NCBI GenBank assembly: GCA_900553605.1
Contig: USDX01000013.1
Location: 1 to 42,133 of the forward strand
DNA: 42,133 nt
Reading direction: 5' to 3'
DNA from: an uncultured Eggerthella sp.
GTDB taxonomy: Bacteria > Actinomycetota > Coriobacteriia > Coriobacteriales > Eggerthellaceae
Positions 31,807-39,351 of this stretch are shown here, piece by piece (the stretch's first letter is position 1; each line of letters opens with the position of its first letter). Position numbers and translations under genes: made by a program. A model generated the notes under the pieces. It had not been told where the DNA came from. It made no database searches and was given only the letters and a program-made list of their open reading frames with translations.

Positions 31807-33360
31807 CTACTTGTAAGACATCTGATAGTTCAGCCAGTCGTACTGACCCTGCATGGCAAGGTTCTCAACGTCAGCTGCCGTAACGTCATTTACCAGCGTA
31901 TGAACCATGTAAACGTAAGCATGATCATCGAGCGCGATCTGCTGGATCTGCTTTACCAGCTCCTTCTGCTCGGCCTCGTCGCTGGTCTTCTTCAGCTGGC
32001 CAAGGAGCTCATCTACCTTAGCGTTGCTGTAGTGGCCATAGTTGCTGGTGCCCTCAGAGCCCATAACCGCAGACAGGTAGGTGTAGGGGTTACCCGTGGG
32101 AAGCGTGGAGTAAGCCATGGTGCCAATATCCCAGTCGCTGTCGCCCAGGCGAACGGCGATCTTTTCGGCTACCTCAATATCGGCAGCGATGCCGATCTGG
32201 GAAAGCTGAGATGCCAGCGCTTCGCAATCCATGGGCAGCGCAGCGTTTGCCTGATAGGTGACCAGCTTCAGGGAAAGCTTCTTGCCATCCTTTTCCAATA
32301 CGCCGTCGCCATCGCCGTCAGCGTAACCGGCATCAGCCAAAATCTGCTTTGCTTTTTCCACGTCGAAACCGTCGCAGGTCACGCCATCGGCATAGCCGGA
32401 AGAATCGGGGAATGCGGCATGGGATGCCTCGGCGGAGTTGTTGTAGATCGAGCTTACATACGAATCGCGATCGACGCACATGCCAACAGCCTGGCGAACC
32501 GCGTCATCCTGCATAGCCTCGCTCTTCATGTTGAAGTACAGCATATGGGCGCGCGCCTGGTTGGTCTGATGCAAAGTGTACTTGGACGTATCGCTCAAAT
32601 TCCCAAGCTGGTCGTCCGCAACATTCATCAGCGCGCAAACCTCACCCGACTGCAGCGCAGAAACCTTCGACTGGTCGTCGGTCAGGTACTTCGCATGCAC
32701 GGTCTTGATCTTCGGCTCACCCTGCCAGTAGGAATCGTAGGAAGAAAGCTCGACGTCGCCATTGCCTGCAACCGAATCGATCTTGTAAGGGCCAGTACCC
32801 ACAGGCTCATCTTCGGCAGCACCAGAGTTCACGTCGATGATAGACGCAACAGGCTCAGAAAGTTCGTTCTTGAAGGCGGTGTTCGGAGAATTAGTGGTAA
32901 CGGTAAGCACGTTGCCGTCAGCTTCCATGCTGGCAATGTCGAGCGTTTTCTTGGCGCGCTCGTTCATGCTAATGGTGCGGTTTAGGCAATCCTTTACCGC
33001 CTGAGCATTGAGCTCATTGCCGTTCTGGAACGTTACTCCTTCGCGGATCGTGATCTTCCATGTGGTGTCGTTCACCATTTCAGCCGACTCGGCCAGCATG
33101 GGCTGAGGGTCGAAGCTGGCATCAATGCGGAACAACTGCTCATAGATGCCCAGATAGGAGCCCTGCCAACCCATATAGTTGTTGGACGGATCGAGATTGT
33201 ACTCGCCAGCGTTGGAAGTCCAAGCAACGCTCATTTCATCGCTGTTGCTCCTGGAATCCGACGAACATCCTACAAGCGCGCCCACCGTGCCTGCACCCAA
33301 AGCGCAGGCAAGGGTTACAGCGGCAATGCGCTTTGCCCACCTCTTCTTAACTTTTACCAT
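31807..33360 (-). CDS. Nickel/peptide-binding lipoprotein (SBP family 5, NikA-like)
   Basis: This 517-aa binding protein has a lipoprotein signal with lipid Cys32 (GALVGC). SBP family 5 features include LAESAEMVNDTTWKITIREG, FQNGNELNAQAVKDCLNRT and PVGTGPYKIDSV. The domain layout is the one shared by NikA, OppA and staphylopine-binding CntA. It should capture the ligand outside the cell for the permeases encoded just upstream. The operator of this operon points to nickel, free or chelated; a peptide ligand is the alternative. AAAGGAA precedes the ATG. Confidence 0.88.
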   Translation of the reverse strand: MVKVKKRWAKRIAAVTLACALGAGTVGALVGCSSDSRSNSDEMSVAWTSNAGEYNLDPSNNYMGWQGSYLGIYEQLFRIDASFDPQPMLAESAEMVNDTTWKITIREGVTFQNGNELNAQAVKDCLNRTISMNERAKKTLDIASMEADGNVLTVTTNSPNTAFKNELSEPVASIIDVNSGAAEDEPVGTGPYKIDSVAGNGDVELSSYDSYWQGEPKIKTVHAKYLTDDQSKVSALQSGEVCALMNVADDQLGNLSDTSKYTLHQTNQARAHMLYFNMKSEAMQDDAVRQAVGMCVDRDSYVSSIYNNSAEASHAAFPDSSGYADGVTCDGFDVEKAKQILADAGYADGDGDGVLEKDGKKLSLKLVTYQANAALPMDCEALASQLSQIGIAADIEVAEKIAVRLGDSDWDIGTMAYSTLPTGNPYTYLSAVMGSEGTSNYGHYSNAKVDELLGQLKKTSDEAEQKELVKQIQQIALDDHAYVYMVHTLVNDVTAADVENLAMQGQYDWLNYQMSYK

Positions 33361-33384
33361 CCTGCATTCCTTTCTTCGATGGTT

Positions 33385-34239
33385 TTATTTCCTTGTTCTC
33401 GCAAATAGAGAACCCTTATTTCCAAGCGCTTCGTTAACCGAATCACCGAAATAGTTGAATACCGCAACCACTAAGAAGATGGCAAAACCCGGTGCGAATA
33501 CCGCCCAAAGCGCGGTTTGGAACCCCGACGCTGCCTGGTTGATCATGACGCCCAGCTCAGGCGAAGGAGGCGATGCGCCCAAGCCCAAGAACGAAAGCCC
33601 CGCCAAACTAAGCATCGAACCACCGATATCCAAACACGCCGTAACAATCAGGGGCGGAAGGATGTTGGGCAGCACATGCTTCAGGGCAATTGCCGTTCTG
33701 CTCAGACCGCCGATAACTGCCGCCTGAATGAAGGGGCGCTCTTTCAACGCCAACACGGAAGAACGGGCAATGCGCGCAAAGCGCGTCCAACCAGGAACCA
33801 CCAGCGCAATAACCGCATTCTGCAGACCGCCGCCCAGAAGGCCAGCGATGGCGATGCCCAAAACCAACGTCGGGAACGCCATGAAAGCATCAGTGATGCG
33901 CATTACCACAGAATCGAATACGCCGCCGATATACCCGGACAACGCACCCAAAATCGAACCGATAACAACGCTCAATGCCACAACCGCCAAAGCAGCAAGC
34001 ACCGTGGTATGCAGTCCCGTTAGCACACGGCACAGAATGCAGCGCCCCAACGAATCGGTACCCACAAGGAATTCCCCATCGGGCGCGCGGTTCGACAGCG
34101 CAAGGTTGGCAAGTTCGGCATCGTGCTGGCACAAAAGGGGCGCAACGAACGAGAATGCGACAATCAGCAGCACAACAACGCCACAATAGAGCGCGCGGCG
34201 CTCGACCTGGTTACCGCCTTGGCGCCGGCTCTTAGACAT
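33385..34239 (-). CDS. Nickel/peptide ABC transporter permease (NikC/DppC type)
   Basis: This 284-aa permease has the DppC N-terminal pattern, a first helix and then a periplasmic LVGTDSLGRCILCRVLTGLH (usually GTDxxGRD). The EAA loop is EKRPFIQAA-like: LKERPFIQAAVIGGLSRTA. Later segments are LPNILPPLIVTACLDIGGSM and LGLGASPPSPELGVMI. ATG 34239 follows GGGGTGG and overlaps the upstream permease gene by eight bases. It partners with that NikB-like permease. Confidence 0.9.
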   Translation of the reverse strand: MSKSRRQGGNQVERRALYCGVVVLLIVAFSFVAPLLCQHDAELANLALSNRAPDGEFLVGTDSLGRCILCRVLTGLHTTVLAALAVVALSVVIGSILGALSGYIGGVFDSVVMRITDAFMAFPTLVLGIAIAGLLGGGLQNAVIALVVPGWTRFARIARSSVLALKERPFIQAAVIGGLSRTAIALKHVLPNILPPLIVTACLDIGGSMLSLAGLSFLGLGASPPSPELGVMINQAASGFQTALWAVFAPGFAIFLVVAVFNYFGDSVNEALGNKGSLFARTRK

Positions 34240-35206
34240 GCGCACCACCCCGCCTATCCCGAGCGACAGATTGTTCCAATGCCAAACGAGCACGGGGATC
34301 GATGCGAGCCTGAAGTAAGTCGACACAAAGGTTTACCAACACAAAGAGCACCGCAGCGATAAGCACGTACGCCTGAACCACCGGGTAGTCGCGAGCGAAT
34401 ACCGCCTGTACCGCATAGAAACCGATGCCCGGCCAGCTGAATACGTTTTCGATAATGGCGCTGCCACCTAAAAGCTGGGCAAACGTCATGCCCGTCAGTA
34501 CCAAGATAGTAGGAGCCGTGGCCTTCAAAACACTGCGAGACAGAATGGCAACATCGGAAATGCCGCGCAAACGCGCCGCCTCAACGTAATCCTGCTCCAT
34601 TTCTTGCAGCACAATGGTGCGGATCTGACGGATATACATCGCCGATTCGCAAAGAACCAGTGTCAACACGGGCAGAACCCAGCCCACACCCTTCATGCTT
34701 CCGATGCTGGGCAGCCAGTGAAGCGTTAGAGAGAACACGAATATCAAGATCAGAGCCATCAAAAAGCCTGGAACCGAAGCCCCCACGAAGGAAGCGAAAC
34801 GAATAATCAAATCGGTTGCGCGGTTCTTCTTCAGGGCACACAGGCAGCCAAGCGGAATAGACACCACAAGCGTGAGCGCAAGCGAGGTAACTGCCAGGAA
34901 CATCGTTGCCGGCATGCGCGCAGCAATCTCCGAGGCAACAGGGCGCCCCGAGCTGATCGAAATTCCCAGATTCCCCTGGAATACCCCTGCCAGCCATGCA
35001 ATGTATTGCTCCGCCACGGGCCTATCCAAGCCAAGTTCCACTCTCTTCTGAGCAACCACATCTGGGTCGGGTACCGTACCGCCGCGCGACAAAAGTGCCG
35101 TAACCGGGTCGCCAGGAGAAAAGTACATGAGGAAAAACGAAACAAGCGTTACCAAAAACAGCACCACCACAAGATGCAGTAGTCGCTGTACGATCATTTT
35201 CTTCAT
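34232..35206 (-). CDS. Nickel/peptide ABC transporter permease (NikB/DppB type)
   Basis: This 324-aa permease starts with the family pattern VQRLLHLVVVLFLVTLVSFF and PGDPVTALL. ELGLDRPVAEQYIAWLAGVF is followed by the membrane core with EAA loop EMEQDYVEAARLRGISD and the ending YPVVQAYVLIAAVLFVLVNL. The frame is open further upstream, but ATG 35206 has AGGTG before it and begins the hydrophobic N-terminus. It lies seven bases after the methyltransferase stop, so both belong to one transcript. Confidence 0.9.
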   Translation of the reverse strand: MKKMIVQRLLHLVVVLFLVTLVSFFLMYFSPGDPVTALLSRGGTVPDPDVVAQKRVELGLDRPVAEQYIAWLAGVFQGNLGISISSGRPVASEIAARMPATMFLAVTSLALTLVVSIPLGCLCALKKNRATDLIIRFASFVGASVPGFLMALILIFVFSLTLHWLPSIGSMKGVGWVLPVLTLVLCESAMYIRQIRTIVLQEMEQDYVEAARLRGISDVAILSRSVLKATAPTILVLTGMTFAQLLGGSAIIENVFSWPGIGFYAVQAVFARDYPVVQAYVLIAAVLFVLVNLCVDLLQARIDPRARLALEQSVARDRRGGAHV

Positions 35207-35213
35207 GGGACAC

Positions 35214-36707
35214 CTAGCAAACGGGCTTTCGCGCAACCACCATGAACTGCGGGGCAAATTCATAGCGCTGCTGCTCTTCGGCCGTCCACACGCGCGAAGA
35301 AACATCTTCAACCGCTTCAATCTCGAAGCCGAGCGAGCGAAGTGCCATCACGTCCCATGCAGGACGGTCCGCCGCAGCGATAGGCATATCCTTCGCAAGC
35401 TCTTCCAGGACGTTGAAGATGGGCGAAGAACCTGTACCGTACGCAAGAGCGCGCTTGGCATCCAGCGATTCTTCGTGAAGGTAGTGCCACCAGGAGGAAT
35501 CGAAATACACCAAGTAGCCACCAGGACGCAGCGCATCGCGCCAACTTTCCAGGGCCTCCTTGGCAACAGCAAGGTTAGAAAGCACATTGCGGCTTACCAC
35601 TACATCGAAGGTTTCAGGAATGAACGGCAATTGATCAACGCAGCCCAACACCAATGGAATCTCCAGGCCCTGATGCTTTGCATTCATGCGAGCGTGCAAC
35701 AGCATGCCCTGGGAAAAGTCCACGCCGCACACGCGATACCCGCGCGATGCAAGGGTGAGCGCCATAGCCCCCGTGCCACAGCCGGCATCAAGAATCCAGG
35801 GCGACGTAACGCCACGCTGCAAGAGCTTCTGCTGGATGAGGTCGCCCCATTTGTCGATAGAGCCATCGAGTCCAAACGTGTTGGAACGCTCGTTCCAATA
35901 ATCACGCGTGGCCTCGAGCACGTTGAAGGCTTCGCTTCCTTCTGCAGCGGCAACGGGCTTTTCTGCAACCACAGCAAACAAGGGCGAAGCACCATATAGC
36001 TCATATTCCCAATCCAGGTACACTTCCTTGCCGGCATCTTCAATTACCGTGATACCGTCGAAGCCCACCTGCGCCAAAGCATCGGCATCCCATGCGGGAC
36101 GCACTACCGAAGAAAGAGGAAGAGAGTCGTAATAAGGTTTGTCGTTAGTGCACACGGCCGTGCGCGTGCCGGTTTTTCGGTAATACGCTGCTTCGTTTTC
36201 GCGCACCTTCTGCGCAACGGCTTCGCTGTAGAACTCGTGGTGCCAATTTGCGTCGAATACGAGCAGCTTTCCGCCGGGCTTCAAAACCTTCAAGCATTCA
36301 CGATATGCGGCAACCGGATTCGGCAGAGTCCACGTAACGTTACGCGTCACAATCAGGTCGAAGGTTGCCTCGGGAAAGCTCAAGCTCTCGGCATCCATAT
36401 GAAGCATCACAGCGTCAATGCCATGCTTTTCGGCATTCGCGCGAGCACACGCCAGCATGTTATTAGCGGTATCGATGCCATACACCTTGGCGCCTTCCGC
36501 GCCAAGCGCACAGGGAAAGAATCCAGGGCCGCAGCCTAAATCAAGGACGGTTTTCCCCTTGAGGGAACACCCCGCCAAACGGGAAACCAACCCAACCCAC
36601 TTCACCGAACGGGAATCCTCCAGTTCTTCGTTCACATACTGGTCGTAGTCATCGGAATCGGCCCAGGAAAGTGATTCGTAATTGGGATCAAGCGCGGCTT
36701 CCTGCAT
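35214..36707 (-). CDS. Internally duplicated SAM-dependent methyltransferase of the nickel operon
   Basis: This 497-aa protein holds two class I methyltransferase domains. Domain 1 (about 40-250) has VLDLGCGPGFF and later TRNVTWTLPNP, FDANWHHEFY, RPAWDADALAQVGF. Domain 2 (about 268-495) has ILDAGCGTGAM, SRNVLSNLAV, FDSSWWHYLH, RPAWDVMALRSLGF. The paired motifs in the same order show an internal duplication and fusion. No membrane segment or signal is present, so it acts in the cytosol. It is the first gene of the nickel/peptide import operon, with AAGGGGA before ATG 36707 and a NikR-type dyad at the promoter. It may modify a metal ligand or a nickel-handling molecule; the substrate is unknown. 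Confidence 0.88.
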   Translation of the reverse strand: MQEAALDPNYESLSWADSDDYDQYVNEELEDSRSVKWVGLVSRLAGCSLKGKTVLDLGCGPGFFPCALGAEGAKVYGIDTANNMLACARANAEKHGIDAVMLHMDAESLSFPEATFDLIVTRNVTWTLPNPVAAYRECLKVLKPGGKLLVFDANWHHEFYSEAVAQKVRENEAAYYRKTGTRTAVCTNDKPYYDSLPLSSVVRPAWDADALAQVGFDGITVIEDAGKEVYLDWEYELYGASPLFAVVAEKPVAAAEGSEAFNVLEATRDYWNERSNTFGLDGSIDKWGDLIQQKLLQRGVTSPWILDAGCGTGAMALTLASRGYRVCGVDFSQGMLLHARMNAKHQGLEIPLVLGCVDQLPFIPETFDVVVSRNVLSNLAVAKEALESWRDALRPGGYLVYFDSSWWHYLHEESLDAKRALAYGTGSSPIFNVLEELAKDMPIAAADRPAWDVMALRSLGFEIEAVEDVSSRVWTAEEQQRYEFAPQFMVVARKPVC

Positions 36708-36726
36708 CGGGTCCCCTTCTGCATCG

Positions 36727-36757
36727 ATGTTACTTCTTTTAGGACCGTAACATCATA
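36727..36757 (-). promoter_or_regulatory. NikR-type dyad overlapping the -10 box of the nickel operon
   Basis: ATGTTAC (36727-36733) and GTAACAT (36747-36753) form a perfect 7-bp dyad with a 13-base spacer. From memory, NikR sites of the GTGTTAC-N13/14-GTAACAC kind are known outside enterobacteria. On the - strand TATGAT (complement of 36752-36757) is a good -10 box that overlaps one arm, so binding would block initiation. An extra half-site GTAACAC is at 36765-36771. Confidence 0.65.
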
Positions 36758-36784
36758 GCATGCCGTAACACGTTCTTGGAATCT

Positions 36785-36980
36785 GTAACCTGCGAACGGC
36801 TTTTGCGGGTTACGGGCAGGCGCAACCCACGAACAACCTCGACGGATGCAGGCCAGCGCAACGCATAAAAATGGCTACGCCGGATGCGAGTCGCTGCAAC
36901 CTACGAACAGCCCCGCAGGATGCGAGCACTGCAACTCATGAACGGCGGGTCGGATGCGAGCCACCACAGCCCGCAAGCCG
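36785..36980. repeat. Tandem array of 34-38-bp units
   Basis: GGATGC recurs at 36844, 36882, 36918 and 36952 (steps 38, 36, 34), each unit also holding GCAACCTACGAACAGC-like sequence. It fills most of the gap between the nickel operon promoter and the paaK-like terminator. No gene is seen in the gap. Confidence 0.7.
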
Positions 36981-37052
36981 TCTTCTGCCCATATCCCGCA
37001 ATCCGAAACAACACATCTTTCAAAATCCAGCAACGCACCTACCCTATCCCAT

Positions 37053-37078
37053 AAAAAACGCCGCCCGTGAGGGCGGCG
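37053..37078 (-). terminator. Intrinsic terminator of the paaK-like gene
   Basis: On the - strand CGCCGCCC and GGGCGGCG (37078-37071 with 37066-37059) form an 8-bp stem with loop TCAC, followed by six T (37058-37053). Confidence 0.93.
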
Positions 37079-37091
37079 CCAACAAAAAAAT

Positions 37092-38327
37092 CTAGTAGCG
37101 GCTATCGAAGATGCGCTGGGTCTTTTTCTCGGAGCGGGGAAGTTCGCCAATAGGCACACCCTTAGCATCGGGCGTGCAACCGATCTTTGCCTTGAAGATG
37201 AGCGCCAGCTCTTCTTCGCAGCGCTGCAGAGCTTCGCCTTCAAGCGAGGTTTCGAACAGCACCGTAAGCACGTCGCGGCCCATGATGTGCTCGATCATTA
37301 CTTGATACTCAGAAGACGTACCCGAGGTTGCGGCGATGACCTCTTCTACCTGAGCGGGGAACATATTAACGCCCTTGACCTTGAACATATCATCGGTGCG
37401 GCCTACCAGCGTATCGATGCGGGGATGCTTCATGCCGCAAGCGCAATCGCCCGGAATGATGCGGGTAAGGTCGTGAGTGCGATAGCGGATAAGCGGAGCG
37501 CCTTCCTTGCGCAGAGTAGTAAGAACCAGCTCGCCAACCTCGCCATCGGGCACGGGCTCGCCCGTTTTCGGGTTAACGACCTCGGCATACACGTAGTCGC
37601 TCCACAGATGCATGCCATCGTGCTCATGGCAGGAAATGCCAATGCCCGGGCCGTAGATTTCAGTAAGACCGTAGATGTCGAAGATCTCGATGCCCAGCTC
37701 GGTTTCAATGCGATGACGCATCTTTTCGCTCCAGCGCTCGGAACCGATAACACCCTTCCTCAAAGCAAGCTTGTCGCGAATGTCGCGCTCGGCAATTGCC
37801 TCGGCAAGAAGCAAAGCATAGGAGGAAGTGGCGCACAGAACAGTAGACTGCATGTCTTCCATCATACGCAGCTGCTTTTCGGTGTTGCCTGGACCCAGCG
37901 GCACGGCCATAGCGCCCAGCTTTTCGGCACCAAGCTGGAAGCCGATGCCAGCCGTCCACAAACCGTAGCCCGGCGTAATGTGAATGCGGTCTTTGTTGGT
38001 GATGCCCACCGTTTCGTAGCAACGCGCAAACATCGTGGCCCAGTCGTCAACGTCCTTCTGGGTATAGGGAATTACTACCGGAATGCCCGTGGTGCCAGAA
38101 GAAGAATGGATGCGAACGATCTTCTCCTCGGGCACGGCGGCCAATCCCAATGGATAGACCTCTCGCAAGTCCGCCTTTTCGGAGAAAGGCAGCTTCTCGA
38201 AATCTTCCTGGGTCTGAACGTCAGAAAGATCGATGCCCTCGAACTTCTTCGCATAGAAGGGCGAACGCTCCTTCAGCGTCTTGAACTGCTCCTTGATGAG
38301 GGAGAACTGCTCGTCGGTCAATTCCAT
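37092..38327 (-). CDS. paaK: Phenylacetate-CoA ligase-like enzyme
   Basis: This 411-aa AMP-forming acyl-CoA ligase has the P-loop HSSSGTTGIPVVIPYT, the adenylate motif DIYGLTEIYGPGIG and the hinge region GRTDDMFKVKGVNMFP. The length and motifs match PaaK, which links phenylacetate (or indoleacetate and related aryl acids) to CoA. Beside iorAB it completes an aryl-pyruvate route: IorAB makes aryl-acetyl-CoA and this enzyme interconverts it with the free acid. ATG 38327 follows AAAGGCAG. A repeat array separates it from iorB, so it may be transcribed alone. Confidence 0.9.
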   Translation of the reverse strand: MELTDEQFSLIKEQFKTLKERSPFYAKKFEGIDLSDVQTQEDFEKLPFSEKADLREVYPLGLAAVPEEKIVRIHSSSGTTGIPVVIPYTQKDVDDWATMFARCYETVGITNKDRIHITPGYGLWTAGIGFQLGAEKLGAMAVPLGPGNTEKQLRMMEDMQSTVLCATSSYALLLAEAIAERDIRDKLALRKGVIGSERWSEKMRHRIETELGIEIFDIYGLTEIYGPGIGISCHEHDGMHLWSDYVYAEVVNPKTGEPVPDGEVGELVLTTLRKEGAPLIRYRTHDLTRIIPGDCACGMKHPRIDTLVGRTDDMFKVKGVNMFPAQVEEVIAATSGTSSEYQVMIEHIMGRDVLTVLFETSLEGEALQRCEEELALIFKAKIGCTPDAKGVPIGELPRSEKKTQRIFDSRY

Positions 38328-38477
38328 GGGTCTGCCTTTCCGTGTAGCAGGTTGCCTTGTTACGCTGAAAACAAACCGCAAATAGGGGGGGGTAAACCCC
38401 CTTGCGGCTTCTAACCAAATTACAGATGATGCGTTTCACTCTACCACGATAAAGAGAAACGCATCGGAATAATCGAG

Positions 38478-38773
38478 CTACGCGCCCAAACCTAGGCTGA
38501 CGGCGCGGGACCTGCTGGGCTACGCACCCAGCCAAGCTGACGGCTCAAGAGCCAATCGAGCCGTGCACTCCCCAACCGGGCTGGTGGCTGGTGGTGCGGG
38601 ACCTGCAGGCCTACGCGCCCACGGCCAGACCCGCAACGCGAGAACCAATCAAAACCACGCTCCAACCGTTGACGGCGCGAGGACCAATCGAAAACCGGCC
38701 ATGCGCCCAACCAAGCTGAAAGCGCGAGCGCCAGTCTGCCTACGCGCCCTCGACCAGGCCGATGGCGCGAAGG
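38478..38773. repeat. Seven-unit tandem array running into the 3' end of iorB
   Basis: Units start near 38478, 38520, 38562, 38611, 38655, 38699 and 38740 (steps 42-49), with a pattern like CTACGCGCCCAACCAAGCTG then ACGGCGCGAGGACCAATCG. The last unit coincides with the stop codon and last ~11 codons of iorB. It fills the gap between iorB and the paaK-like gene. Confidence 0.75.
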
Positions 38774-39351
38774 TTCATCTCGACGAAGCGCTCCTTCACG
38801 CAAGCGGGAACAACGGCGCGCATATCGTCGAGCGTCAGCACGCCGCGAAGGGCACTTTGGCTTTCGGGTGCGTTTACCGCCTTAAGGGCGCTTGCCAGCA
38901 TGATGATGTTCAGCGCCTTACGGGAACCCAACGCATCGCACAGGGCAACATCGTCCACCACAACCACGTGAGCACCCGATGTCTGCAAAGCCTCGATCAT
39001 CTTGGCGGGATCGTACGAAGGCGATTTGAAATCGCCCACCGTAGGGGCAACGCCCGAACGAGCAACCACCATCACGCCCGAAGGCTTCAGCAGATGAAGG
39101 GCACGAAGGCCCTCGCCAGGTTCAAGCGCGATGATCACATCATCGGACGCATCACCGGGCAACGGAGAAAACACCTCTTCACCGTTGTTGCCCATGCGCA
39201 CGTGGCTCATGACGTCGCCGCCGCGCTGCGCCATGCCCGTGGTTTCAGCCGTGCGCACCTGCCAGCCCTTCGAACGGGCGGCTTCGGCCAAGATCTTCGC
39301 AGCAAGTACGCTGCCCTGCCCGCCGATGCCGGCAAGAGAAACATTGATCAT
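38740..39351 (-). CDS. iorB: Indolepyruvate:ferredoxin oxidoreductase, beta subunit
   Basis: This 203-aa gamma-type domain of 2-oxoacid:ferredoxin oxidoreductases begins with SLAGIGGQGSVLAAKIL and includes TAETTGMAQRGGDVMSHVR, the CoA/TPP interface motif of IorB. With IorA it oxidises aryl pyruvates (indole-, phenyl-, hydroxyphenylpyruvate) to aryl-acetyl-CoA, reducing ferredoxin. ATG 39351 follows AAGGGAG and overlaps the iorA stop by four bases. The last codons share sequence with the downstream repeat array. Confidence 0.92.
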   Translation of the reverse strand: MINVSLAGIGGQGSVLAAKILAEAARSKGWQVRTAETTGMAQRGGDVMSHVRMGNNGEEVFSPLPGDASDDVIIALEPGEGLRALHLLKPSGVMVVARSGVAPTVGDFKSPSYDPAKMIEALQTSGAHVVVVDDVALCDALGSRKALNIIMLASALKAVNAPESQSALRGVLTLDDMRAVVPACVKERFVEMNLRAIGLVEGA

